From assembly GCA_030035585.1 (NCBI GenBank), contig CM057469.1, positions 33,758,501 through 33,822,500 of the forward strand: a stretch of 64,000 bases of DNA, read 5' to 3'. Positions 26,745-37,800 of this stretch are shown here, piece by piece; position 1 is the first letter of the stretch; each line of letters opens with the position of its first letter. This DNA is from Dugong dugon (taxonomy: Eukaryota > Chordata > Mammalia > Sirenia > Dugongidae). Below the pieces are notes generated by a model. It searched no databases. It worked only from the letters and a program-made list of their open reading frames with translations, and was not told the DNA's origin. Position numbers and translations under genes: made by a program.

Positions 26745-26753
26745 TTCCTGGAA
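26745..26753 (+). promoter_or_regulatory. Candidate STAT site (acute-phase type) in the AGT promoter
   Basis: ttcctggaa fits the TTCNNNGAA STAT consensus and lies about 175 bases upstream of exon 1, close to the GRE-like site. AGT is an acute-phase gene responsive to IL-6/STAT3 in the species studied. Confidence 0.45.
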
Positions 26754-26895
26754 GGAGGCCCAGCAGAGCCACTCTTGGCTTCAGTTCTTTGGCTTGGCCG
26801 CCTGCAGGGCCCCCCACCCCCAACGTCCAGGCCATGTGACATGATCCCACCCTCCAGTCTGCTCTGAGTTGCCAGCAGCTCTCACCCACCTCAGA

Positions 26896-26903
26896 TACAA
26901 ATA
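26896..26903 (+). promoter_or_regulatory. AGT: AGT TATA-like box
   Basis: tacaaata lies about 30 bases upstream of the expected start and is placed as the TATA element is in the human AGT promoter. The sequence between it and exon 1 (ccaggggaagaagcc) also resembles the human core promoter. It is a weak TATA match. Confidence 0.75.
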
Positions 26904-26926
26904 AGTCCTGGGGCCCAGCCAGGGGA

Positions 26927-26960
26927 AGAAGCCATCCTTGTTCCTGGGACCACGCAGAAG
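26927..26960 (+). other. AGT: AGT exon 1 (non-coding)
   Basis: A short 5' UTR exon, gaagaagccatccttgttcc through cacgcagaag, ends at a consensus donor (gtaagt at 26,961). It matches the human exon 1 pattern (agaagc...gttctggg...cagaag). The exact first base is estimated from the TATA spacing. Confidence 0.85.
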
Positions 26961-27429
26961 GTAAGTCCGGAGCCCCCTCCCCACATGCCTCTCCTGTCCT
27001 GTGTCCCCCTCCTCTCTCAGATAGCCCAGGCAGTGTGGTCTGTGGTGGAGGCTGGGCACAGCAGCCTATGGCAGGATGCTGGGATGCTGTGAAAGTGAGG
27101 GGCCATGCCCCACAAGAGTCATTGCTGCTGAGACACCAACGATATCCAGACATCAACTATCTTCCCTCCTGCAGACCCCTCTCCTGTCTTACAGGGGAAC
27201 TGCTTCTTCTGAGCCAGAGCTGGGGGCTTGGGCCCTTAGGGAGTAGTCTCATGGTGTTGGCCCGGAGTCCACCAGGTCCTAGTCTGCTCAGGGGAAAAGC
27301 AAGGCTTGTGGCAGGCAGGGGCACTGTGAGGGAACTCATCAGCTCACAGGTGGGTCTCCACAGCTGCCCCCTCCCCCGCTCAGGTGAGGGGTAGTCTACA
27401 TCTTCTTGCAGCGCCTTCAGGCAGTGCTG

Positions 27430-27610
27430 CCTTTGGTCCTGGGTTCCGGTCCTGGGTCTGTGTAATCAGGCTCATCACTTTCTCTCCCTAAGCCTCAATT
27501 CACTCATCTACAAAATAGGACTAATAAAAAATACCTGCCCTCCTCTCATGGGGCTGTGGTATAAGTTAAGAGAGCTGATATAATGTGAAAGGGCTTTACA
27601 AACTTCAGGG
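27430..27610 (+). repeat. MIR relic in AGT intron 1
   Basis: atcactttctctccctaagc, tcactcatctacaaaatagg and agggctttacaaa follow the MIR 3' half. Confidence 0.65.
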
Positions 27611-27644
27611 GAAGCTAAAAATGCAAATTCGTAGTAATTTATTC

Positions 27645-27760
27645 AAGAGGCAGTATAGATTGGTACTTAAGACTATGGTTTGAATTCTGGTTCTGTCTCT
27701 TACTAGCTGTGTGACCTTGGACAAGTCATTTAGCTTCTCTGTTCTTCTGAAAAACAACAC
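27645..27760 (+). repeat. MIR relic in AGT intron 1
   Basis: The MIR core is clear: ttgaattctggttctgtctc, ttactagctgtgtgaccttg, gacaagtcatttagcttctc. Confidence 0.75.
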
Positions 27761-27774
27761 CAATGATTCCATTT

Positions 27775-27925
27775 AACCACTATTTATCGAGTATCTCCTA
27801 TGTCCCAGGCATTATTTTGGGAATGCAGGACATATCAGTGAACAAAACAAGGCAAGAGTTCTGCCCTCCTGCAGCTTATATTCTAGTGGTAGGAGACAGA
27901 CGAGACTAAACGTAAACACTGAACA
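27775..27925 (-). repeat. L2 relic in AGT intron 1
   Basis: Reverse-complement L2 end: gagtatctcctatgtcccag, gcaggacatatcagtgaaca, cagcttatattctagtggta, ggagacagac. Confidence 0.72.
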
Positions 27926-29934
27926 CAAGCACATAAGTGTTTGTTGTTATCCTCATGTTATCTTTAAGCTCCAGAACCGCAGAAGTAGGAAACAGAGAAG
28001 TGGGGAGGGGGTGGTCGGTGGAGAGGGAGAACCAAGTGAGAGAAGGAAGGAGGAAGGCAGGACTGCAGGGAGAAAGGCAGGACCCCAGAGAGAGAGTGTC
28101 AGGTCCACCCTGCCTGGAGTACCCATTTATTTCAGGACCCTGCTGCTTGCTGACTTACAGCCAGTTTGGGGAGCAGCAGCAGATCACAACTGAAAGCAAA
28201 CAACGTCTGCTTTGAAAACAGTCCATGAAATTGCTTCACCTGAGATGGTGTCTGTGATGGGGGAGGGACTGTGTGCTTCTGCACTGCCCGGACCTGGGCC
28301 ATGTCAGGCGAGCTACTGCAGGATTTCTTCAGCAATAGGTCCCACAGTTTCCCCTGATGTTTCGATATGGTTTGGCCATTTAGAGTAGCTGGGAACTGGC
28401 AACTTAAGCATGTCTGCACAGAAAGACCTGGAAGGAGTGGGGAGAGAGCTTTCTGCTCCATTTTTCCATCTTGTGTGGCTTTTCATGAGAACAGTTGATA
28501 TTGTCAGATGCATGGGGAAGAGGACAAGGGGAGTCTCTGGGGGGTGGGTGGGTCACGGAAATGGCTGAGAAATGGGTGAAAAGGGTCAGAGGAAGTGAAA
28601 ACTGTTTCTCTTGCAATTATGTCCGAAAGACAGGAGCCCTCGTCGACTACAGTAAGAAGTCAAAGTTCCTTTGGCAATTGGATGACTAGATCAGAACAAA
28701 AGAGACAATATACATATGATGGAGGAGACCATGTGCAGGTTAGCAGACCCGAGGAAGGAAAACAAAGTGCAAGTACAAGAGAGGATGCCCAGATGTGTAT
28801 AGGTGCGGATGGAAAAAAATCTCAGCTGCTGAGGGTCACAAGATGATCTTGAGCAGTGATGCCATACTGTGGCTCCAAAGCAAAACAACTCTAGCCAACT
28901 AGTGGGGCGGGGGTGAGGGGGGCGTGTGCAGCTGCAGGAGTCTGCAGGAGGGCCAGGGAGGCCCACCTCCCATTCCCTACCACTGGCTCTGGACTGGCAG
29001 AGGGGAGGCCCCGAGAGGATCAGGGAGGCAGGGGACAAGAGGGCTAAGGAGTGACTTAGTAGTACAGTATGCCTCTTCTGAAATGAAAGAAGTAGCTACC
29101 ATATAAATTGTTTAGAATTGAATAAACCAATGGAATGAATATCCCTCCCCTCAAGTGAGAAGAATATAATAAGTTAACAGGACAAGCCCAAGAATCTCCT
29201 TTTCCTAGGATTTCAGGCGAGTTCCCGCGTGCCCCAGCTGCTTCCCACCTGTTCCTGGGAGGTGAGGCTGGAGCAGAGTCACGGAGCTGAGAGGGAGAAG
29301 GGGGCTGGAGACTCTTGAGTTCACCCTGGGTGACCCAATCCAGGGCAGAGGCTCCAAACCCTGGCTGCACATCAACATCACCCGGGAGATAAATTCAAAA
29401 TTGAGCTTTCCACGTGGCCTCTGAGGGAGAAAGAGGCGGAAGGACCATTTGCTCTGCCGCCAGGCCGGGTGAGGCAGCCCTACGATGTTCAACAGCCTAT
29501 GAGTTTTGAAGATGTGTATAGGTCACCATGATGAATGCTTTACAAAACTTGTCACAGAGAATGACTGAAAAAAAACCCCACGAGGATCGTAAGTGCATAG
29601 AATGAGAGGCACCAAAGTTACATCCGATCAGTAACAGTGGACAAGTGAGTGCTCAGACCCTTGCTGTGGTGTTTAAACATTCTTTGCTGCCTCAAGTGAG
29701 GCATGCAACATTTTGGGAAGGAAAAGTGAAGAACTGGTCATGAATACAGATGACTAAAAAAAGAAAATTAGTATTTTATTTGATGTCGATAGCCTTAGTA
29801 CACAATAATAGATTTTGTGGACAAAAAAAATTATACCCAGCCCCACCGCAGAGCAATTAAATAGCCGCACTGTGAGTGGAGCTGGGTGGGGCCGCTATCG
29901 TGCAGCTCCTTTGAGAACTGGTTTGGGTTTGGAG

Positions 29935-30120
29935 ACAAGGAGGAAATGCCTGGACTTCGGTGTAAACCAGTGGAGCTTAATCCTGGCTGCGCATTAGGAC
30001 CCTGGGGAGATTAAAAGAAAACAAAGTTGCTAGGCCACACCACAGACTAATCTAATTAGTGCGTCTGGGGATGAGACTCAGGCATCAGCATTTTCTAAAC
30101 CTTCCCGGGTGAGTCCAGGG
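29935..30120. repeat. MER5A-like hAT relic in AGT intron 1
   Basis: Has the MER5-type order: ccagtggagcttaatcctgg, a cattaggaccctgggg segment, ctcaggcatcagcatttt and ccgggtgagtcc. Diverged. Confidence 0.5.
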
Positions 30121-30139
30121 GCACTAGGGTGAAAGTGGC

Positions 30140-30345
30140 ACTACTGGAGAAGGAGTAGGCTTGAGTGACATTTCTGTCACATACCTGCTGTATGATCTTG
30201 GGACCATCTCTTCCTGTCTCAGACCTTCCTCTTCTGTGTCTGTAAAGAGGTGAAACAATTCCTTCCTTACCTGATTATCATAGCAATTCCATAGGATAAT
30301 ACATGAGAAAGGGCTTTTGTAAACTGCTACATATGATACAAACAT
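30140..30345 (+). repeat. MIR relic in AGT intron 1
   Basis: acatacctgctgtatgatct, tctgtgtctgtaaagaggtg and gaaagggcttttgtaaactg match the MIR plus-strand order. Confidence 0.65.
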
Positions 30346-30352
30346 GGTGTCT

Positions 30353-30541
30353 GTTAATAGTCAAGCACATGGCTACTGACTGAAAGGTTGAAGGCTTGAA
30401 CCCACCCAGAGGTATCTCAGAAGAAAGTCCTGATGATCTGCTTCTGAAAGGTCAGAGTCTTGAAAACCCTATGGAGCACAGTTTTATTCTGACACATGGG
30501 ATCGCTGTGAGTTGGACTCAGCTCCATGTCAACCAGTTGTA
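30353..30541 (+). repeat. AfroSINE subtype 2 in AGT intron 1
   Basis: Body (gatctgcttctgaaaggtca, tgaaaaccctatggagcaca, gttttattctgacacatggg) and tail (gatcgctgtgagttggactc) are typical. The head is eroded. It is 0.5 kb upstream of coding exon 2. Confidence 0.85.
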
Positions 30542-31003
30542 TTCTTAAATGACACATGGTAGCTGGGAAATGAAGTGTAGATTTCTTGGTTGACCTGACA
30601 CAGCTGGGTCTTTCTGGCCAGGCTGGCTTATACTATAGGAAGAGCCTCTGTGTCTGATAGACTTGTCTTCCAATGATGGCCTTGCAAGCTGTCAGAGGAC
30701 GTGGACTGAGTCCTTCCCCACCATCCCTGGGGCTGGGAGGCCTCCTTAAAGGCCTCTGGCTGGTACACATTGGGCTCTCTGGGGGAAAAGGACAGACCTA
30801 GGGATGTGGGGGTCACCCCTGGATCAGGTAGATACTTCCCAGAGAGCTTTAAGTCCATTTCTCCTCTTCATTATCTGTAGAAATGGATAGACCTTTCCTG
30901 GGCTATGTGGTTGCAGGGGATATTGGGACAACTAGAAGTTTGGCTAGTAGAAACTTAATAATCATCAGTAATCACTTTTACTGTTCACAAAATTATGTTT
31001 CAG

Positions 31004-31855
31004 GGTACGCAGAGCGAGCACCTCCATCAGAGATGGCCCCTGCCAGTGTAAGCCTGAGGGCCACCGTCCTCTGCCTCTTGGCCTGGGCTGGCCTGGCCAC
31101 CAGTGACCGTGTGTACATCCACCCCTTCCACCTGCTCACCTACAGTGAAAGCAGCTTTGAGGAGCTGGGGGGAGACCATGAGGAGGGACCTCCAGACCCG
31201 ACCTTCACCCCCATTCCAATTCAGGCCAAGACATCCCCTGTGGATGAGGAGGCCCTGCGAGTCCAGCTGGCATCGGCAGTTGAGAAACTGGAGGAGGTTG
31301 ACAGGCTGAGGGCCCTGGAGGTTGGAACGCTGATCAACTTGAAGGGCCTCTACATCTATACAGTGCTGAGCAAGACGTGGCGCACGGCCCATGTGCTGTC
31401 TCCAGTGGCTCTCTTTGGTACTCTGGCTTCTTTCTACCTGGGGGCCATGGACCCCACAGCCAGCAAATTGCAGACATTCCTGGGTGTCCCTGTGGAGACC
31501 CAGAGCTACACCTCCCGGTTGGACGGGTGCAAGGTCCTCTCTGCCCTGCAGACCATCCAGGGCTTTCTCGTGGCCCAGGGTGGAGAGCAGGGTGATGCCC
31601 GGCTACTCCTGTCCACAGTTGTGGGCCTGTTCACAGCCCCCAGCCTGCTCCTGAAGCAGTCATTCGTGCAGGGCCTGGCTCCCTTTGCCCCCGTCACCCT
31701 TCCACGCTCTCTAGACTTGTCCACTAACCCAGATCTCGCTGCTGAGAAGATCAAGAGGTTCATCCAGGCTGTGACAGGGTGGCAAATGAGCATACCCCTA
31801 GCAGGATTCAGCCCAGACAGCACCCTGCTTTTCAACACTTTCGTCCACTTCCAAG
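31004..31855 (+). CDS. AGT: AGT exon 2 (CDS from 31033)
   Basis: Acceptor ttcag at 30,999-31,003, 29 bases of 5' UTR, then ATG at 31,033. It encodes the signal peptide, angiotensin I and the first half of the serpin domain, ending with phase-1 codon caa-g and donor gtaagg at 31,856. Read-through beyond the donor meets a stop at 31,956. Mature residue 18 is Phe and residue 135 is Tyr at the two positions where human AGT has its redox-active Cys18 and Cys138. The only cysteine of the mature part of this exon is residue 142. Confidence 0.96.
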
Positions 31856-34800
31856 GTAAGGCGGACCCTCAGGTCAGCTCTAGCCCTGAGCTGGGTGCAA
31901 AAGGTGGCAATTCTCTATCCTTATGGAGTTGGTGTTCAATGCTGCCACTGACCTAAGCAGGACCAGGGCTCAGAGATGCAGCAGGTGGGCGGGAGTGAAG
32001 AAAAGAGGAAAGGAGGGGCTGTCCGTGTGAGTCCTTGGATAAGCAGTGACTGAGCACCCACCTACTCTCCTACTGCCCTACCATGTGCTGTTGTCATTAG
32101 GTGCCGTTGAGTCAGTTCTGACTCATAGCGACCCTATGCACCACAGGACAAAACACTGCCAGGTCCTGTGCCATGCTCACAATCATTTGTATGCTTGAAC
32201 CCACTGTTGCAGCCACTGTGCCAATCCATCGCGTTGAGGGTCTTCCTCTTTTCTGCTGACCCTCTACTTTACCAAGCATAATGTCGCTCTCCAGGGACTG
32301 ATCCCTCCTGACAACATGTCCAAAATATGTAAGACACAGTCTTGTCGTCTTTGCTTCTAAGTAGCATTCTGGTTGTACTTCTTCCAAGACAGATTTTTTC
32401 ATTCTTTTGGTGGTCCATGGTATATCCAATATTCTTCGCCAACACCACAATTCAAAGGCGTCAACTCTTCCATGTGCAGCTAACCAAAAAAACCAAACCA
32501 GTTGCCATGGAGTCAGTTCTGACTCATGGTGACTCCATGTGTGTCAGAGTGTAAAACTGTGCTCCATAGGGTTTTCAATGGCTGATTTTTCAGAAGTAGA
32601 TTGCTAGATCTTTCTTCCAAGGCACCTCTGGGTGGACTCAAACTGCCAACCTTTGGGTTAGCAGCCAAGCACTTAACTGTTCTCACCACCCAGGGATGTG
32701 TACAGCTACTGTGGTACATACTTTGTTCATTATTTCGTTGTTACTTATTGATGCAGAGTATCATTGCCTTTACTTACTGATGAGGAAGGAAGTGGAGACT
32801 CAGAGAAGCAAAGTGACTTGTGCAAGATCACACAGCCACATCTGGCCTCACGTTCAGAAGGGAAGCGTTCACACCCTTTAGGAAGAGCAAGGACTAGGCT
32901 CACTCTTGCATGCAGAAATAACTTATTTGCTTATTCAAATCACTTTCATACTGGGAAGGGGGTATTATGAAAAAATATGTGTTACAAAGATTATGTATTC
33001 ATTTGACAAATAATCATTGAGACTTTGCTCTTTGTAAGACTCTGACCCAGGCGCCTCAAGTGGGAACAGCCTGCAGGCCCTGCCCCTATGCTGCCTGCCA
33101 AAGGGCAAAGGGAGAGAAGGCATGCAAACAAATAACCCGAATATCAAGCTGCCAGTGGAAGTGCCCTAGAAAAGTACTGTGAACTGCAGAGAGTGACCAG
33201 GGAGAGGGAGAACTCTGGGGCATAGGGGAGGTCTCAGTGGTGTGCCCAGGGGTAGGACTTGGCAGGAGGGAGGGCAACCCAGGCAGCAAGGATGTCATGG
33301 GCAAAGGCATCGAGTTCAAGGCGAGGACAGAGAACAGCAAGTGGCTTGTTTGACCAGAGCATAAAATAGAGACAATACCAGTGAAGGCAGGGTTGGAAAG
33401 GTGTTGGGACTAGATTTTGAGAGCCTTTGAGATGCTGAGACTCCTGTGTTGGAGGTCATTGGTGGGTAGGCTGTTGAATAGGGCAGAGTGATGCTCAGTG
33501 GCCACCATGGTAGGCTGCACTGTGTGGACTGGAGGCAGGGAGGGCAGTCTGCAGGCTGTGCAATAGTCCAGGCAAACTGTGCTGGGGACACGCACTCCAG
33601 GGGTGGCTCTGCAAATCCATGGGCAGGGGGCAGGGAGGAACGCGCTTGAGAGACACTGGTGAGGCTGACCCAGAAGACTGCCAACCTTGTGGGGGACAGA
33701 GGAAGTTAAGAGACAGGACTGTGGAGACAGAGAGTCTGGGGGAGCTTGATAATCTTCTATGATGGTGTCCTTGGAGTCACTGTGAATGACAGAGGGAAGA
33801 AGAGCCCCCAGTCTCCCTGAGTGCGGGTGAGAGACAACGAGCCAGCCCTGAGGATGCTGTGCCATCTGGTAAGGGTTTGGGGGTGCTGGGCTAGGCGGCT
33901 CCCTCAGAGGAGCTCCAGGAGGACTGTCAGTGAGGAAGTGAGCCTCCAGAAGGCAAAGGCGACAGAGGCCCTAGTGCTCAGGAAGGAAGTCTCATTTCCA
34001 AGAGATGCCAACTCACAGGATTCTGACCATGGAGCTGAAGAAGAAGGGGCAGAGGAGGAAAGTGGAGAGGGGAAAATTGCAGACTACACTCAGGATGCAG
34101 CCACCTCCACCCTGTTCAATGCCCTCTGACTGTGCTTGGCTCCTTTACTGCCCCTGCCTTTATCTCTGCCCAGTGGGAATCGGAATGCCCTTCTGCCCTC
34201 CACACGCTGTCCACTCATGGAATTAGCAGGGTGTATGGGTGCACTAAGCTCCTCTTTGGCAATAGTGTTCCATGAAAATGGCCTTCGCGAATCTCTGGGC
34301 ACTTCTAATGAGCACAGGCTGGGGGTCTGGGCCGATGAATTCTTGCCCTTGGCCCGCACTTCCTGCCATCCCGAGGTCCATGACATCCGTTGACTAGACC
34401 TTGGAGATTGATTTAACCCCGTGAAGAGGACTGTGCACTGTGCTTGAGAGGAGCAACAGAGGGTGGCTGCTCCTTTCAGAGACCAGTCTCCGGAGACAGC
34501 GTCCCTTCTCTGTTGGGCACAGACAGCTTTGTTGGAGGAAAGAGATTTAGTCCTTTATCCCTTTAAACTAGAATGCCTCCCCCAGGCCTGCTTTGGCAGT
34601 GCTGAGGTTCCTGTGGGATGTGTGTGAGGGGGGACAGAGCACCTTCAGAGTACTAAGGACAAGGACCATGTCGGGTCTGCCACTCTGTCCTCACAAAATC
34701 CGTCCCTGAGGATACAAACGCATGTCCAGCTCCTTCCCGCCAGGGTTGCTATCCTCCTGGCTGCTCCCTCCTTTCACTTTGGAGAGCTCCAAATCAGTGC

Positions 34801-37800
34801 AAGAAAGACTGAAGGGCCGGTTTGTGATGGCCTACACAGCATCCCCTTGTCCTCCTAGAAACATCCCAGAAAGCCCTTTGCAGATGAGGGAGAGCACTGC
34901 AGCGGAAGAGAGTGGTTGGGATCAGGCTTGGGCTGCTGTAACGGGGAGACCCCAAAGAGCAGTGACAATAACCAGGCAGCTGGTTAATTTCTCCCACAAT
35001 GGCCTGAGCTGGGGCAGCCCTGCTCTTCCACTGACAGGGTTCAGATTCCTGCTGTCTCCTCACTCTGCCATCCTAGCTTACTGCGCACCCTCACTCCTCT
35101 TTAAGTTGCACATGTCGCCTCTACTCAAATCCCATGTCCTATGTCTGCCCCTAGCAGCAAGGCTGCTGAGAAACGGGGTGTTTATTCCAGGGGCCATGTG
35201 CCCAGTGATTCACTCTAAGCCTACAAGAAGGGAGACTGGCCGTCCGAAGACCACCAGCAGTCCTACGTAGCTGGTGTTGTGATCGGCTGCCGGGGTCTGA
35301 GCTTAGCTGGTCAGTTCCTAGCTCAGTGAGTTCCTTCAATGCTCTGAGCCATGGTTTCCTTTGCCAGGCTCAAAGAAGAAGGTAGATATAAAACCTCAGG
35401 TTCAGTGCCTGGCAGTTCTTATTATTTTATTGAACTCAAAACAGCTAGGTTTTGGAGGAGGAAGACTAGAAGTGCACTGAGGGTGACATATTGTGCTGAG
35501 GAACATGTGGAGTGGTTTGGGGTGTGCTGAGGAAGAGAGGGAGATGCGAGGAGAGGTGTGGGGTGGGAGCAAGGCCTTCCAGTGTCTTCCAGTGAAAGGC
35601 TGTCTTCATCAGAAGCACCTTTTTTTCTCTGTGGGGAACTCGGGCTGAGGCTGCTGTACCTCAGAGGAGGAGGGGTGTCAGAGTTTGCCTGCCAGGCTTC
35701 ATCTCTGAGCCGACCCCTGCCCACAGCCACACTGCCTCTGCTCAGCAGGCACCCCTTGGCTGCTGCCAACTTTATCTTTCCTGCTCTATCTGGGTTTCCA
35801 GGAACGATGAAGGGATTCTCCCTGCTAGCAGAGCCCCAGGAGTTCTGGGTGGACAACACCACCACAGTGTCTGTGCCCATGCTCTCGGGCACTGGCACCT
35901 TCCAGCACTGGAATGATACCAGCAACGGATTCTCGGTGACCCGTGTGCCCTTCAGTGAGAATGCCTGCCTGCTGCTGATCCAGCCCCAGCACGCCTCAGA
36001 CCTGGAGAAGGTTGAGGCCCATGCTCTCCAGGTTGACTTCCTGACCCGCAAGAAGAATCTGGCTCCCCGGTATGGCTACCTGGAAACATGCCCTGAATCT
36101 CAGGTTCCCCCAGTGGAAGGTGGGAGACCATGTTACTCCTTCTGCCCAGGCATGGAGGAGGGCGGGTGGGCAGGGTGCTGGGCTGGCTGAGTGGCGTCAA
36201 GCACTGCCACACACTGCCACTGCTTTTCCAGAGCAGATTTGTGTTTATGCACCCACTCACCCATCCACCCACCCATCCACCCATCCATCACCTATCTATC
36301 CACTCATCCATCCATCTACCCATCTACCTACCTACGCACCCACTCATCTATCCACCCACCCATCCATTTATTGATCTCTTCTTCAAGTTATTGTCTCTCT
36401 TTCTGGGTGCAGGTGAGAAGAAGAGGAGAAGAAAGTGTTCTTTTTTGTGCTTATGTTTACCCACCTGTTTTGGAGGGAGAGGGGGACATATTTCCCCACC
36501 CACCTTACCCCATATGTGTACAATCTGCAGCATTGCAAGAGTTTCTTGGTGACAGACTTTCCAGGAGGGTCTGACTTCTTAAAGAGACCTGGGGGTGGGA
36601 GCTTTCTCAGGGAGCTTCCTTTGACTCCCAGAACCCCCATTCCCTGTGTAGCCCTTGTCTGCTGCCCAGTGGGAGGTTGCCATTAGCTCCTTTTTCCTAC
36701 TGTTGGCAGAAAGAAAGCAAGTCCCCTTCAAGAGAAGCACTGCCTTGTCCTGCTTCTCAGGGCCAGGCCAGTGGAGCCCAGAAATCTGCTAGGCACTGGA
36801 CACATCATGTTTGGATGTCACCAGAAGCATTCATAGGTTCTCTGGTATGCCAAAGGAAGGAGAGGTGGACTTTTCTATGCGGAGGTCACATGCAATGGCG
36901 TATGTCACGTGCCCCAGCACTGTGGCTGACATTGTAGATACCTCTCGCCTCTCTCCCTTCCATGGGTGGCTCTTCATCAAGGGCAGAGAACCACTGAAAG
37001 GTGGCCAGGAGGACATAATGTGTTATTTTAGAGAATACATAGTATTTTTTAAAAAATTACCCAAGCAATACATTTTCAACACAGCCAACCTGAAAACAGA
37101 AGAAAATAAAGAACAATTATTCATAGTCTATCACCCAGAGATCATCCCTGTTAAATTTTGTACATCCTGATCATACTGTTACAAAGAACATGAAGGGTTT
37201 TTATTGTATTTGTTGCAGAAAATGTTTCTCAAGAGTTAGGGCAACCTAGCTGGGTGAGGTGGGCAAAAGGGCTCCAGACACACGTGTTTCCAAGTTCCCT
37301 AGCACCTTGGTTTAAGGCAGCCCAGCCCCTCAGGCCTGGAGCACCCTGCAGGAGCCCCCGAGGAACATTCCTAAAGTGGGTCCCTCTCCCCAGGGCCATG
37401 CGCCTGACCATGCCGCAGCTGGTGCTGGAGGACTCCTATGACCTGCAGGACCTGCTCACTCAGGCCAAGCTGCCCACTCTGCTGGGCTCCGAGGCGCACT
37501 TGGGCAAAATAAGCGACGCCAACCTCAGAGTTGGAAAGGTAGCATGTGGGGGCCACCATGGGGTTGGACGGGATAGAATGAGAGACCACAGGGGAAGCTT
37601 TAGGGGTGAGGTGGAGTTGGGGACAGGTCGGTGTGCTCCCACCTGGAGAGAATGGGCTCACCAGGGACAGGTGGAGAGCATCCAATGCTCCTCGGCAGGG
37701 CTTCCTCCTGCAGTGTGTGTGTTCCTTCAGTGCAGGGTCCTCCCCAGATCCTAGGGCAGGGCTTGGACTAGAATGCGGTAAGTGAGGCACCTGGAGCCCT

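Larger units (their letters stand above)
26961..31003 (+). other. AGT: AGT intron 1
   Basis: GT...AG intron of 4.04 kb inside the 5' UTR. It contains MIR (27,430-27,760, 30,140), L2 (27,775), MER5-like (29,935) and one AfroSINE (30,353). A splice acceptor (ttatgtttcag) precedes exon 2. Confidence 0.85.
31856..35801 (+). other. AGT: AGT intron 2
   Basis: 3.95 kb, GT...AG. It contains an RTE LINE 3' end (32,092), an AfroSINE (32,484), MIR (32,740), a long L2 relic (33,000) and another MIR (35,290). The stretch 33,850-35,280 has no recognised repeat. The chance open frames there (for example 34,722-35,270) lack splice sites or homology. Confidence 0.85.

Noticed and set aside
26713-27156. 147-codon open frame on the minus strand over AGT exon 1 and promoter
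   Set aside because: It overlaps the AGT core promoter and exon 1, with no independent support.
30883-31032. Extension of the AGT frame upstream to an ATG at 30,883
   Set aside because: This run crosses the exon 2 splice acceptor at 31,003. The sequence before it is intron, and the signal peptide begins properly at 31,033.
34722-35270. 182-codon open frame in AGT intron 2
   Set aside because: No protein similarity seen, and no flanking splice sites or transcription evidence.
35422-36051. 209-codon open frame on the minus strand over AGT exon 3
   Set aside because: It is antisense to a confident exon. Open antisense frames over conserved GC-rich exons are common.
36130-36574. Long open frames through the tetranucleotide array
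   Set aside because: They are produced by the simple repeat, which lacks stops in several frames.
36811-37170. 119-codon open frame in AGT intron 3
   Set aside because: It begins in unassigned intron sequence and runs into an AT-rich old repeat, with no known protein similarity.
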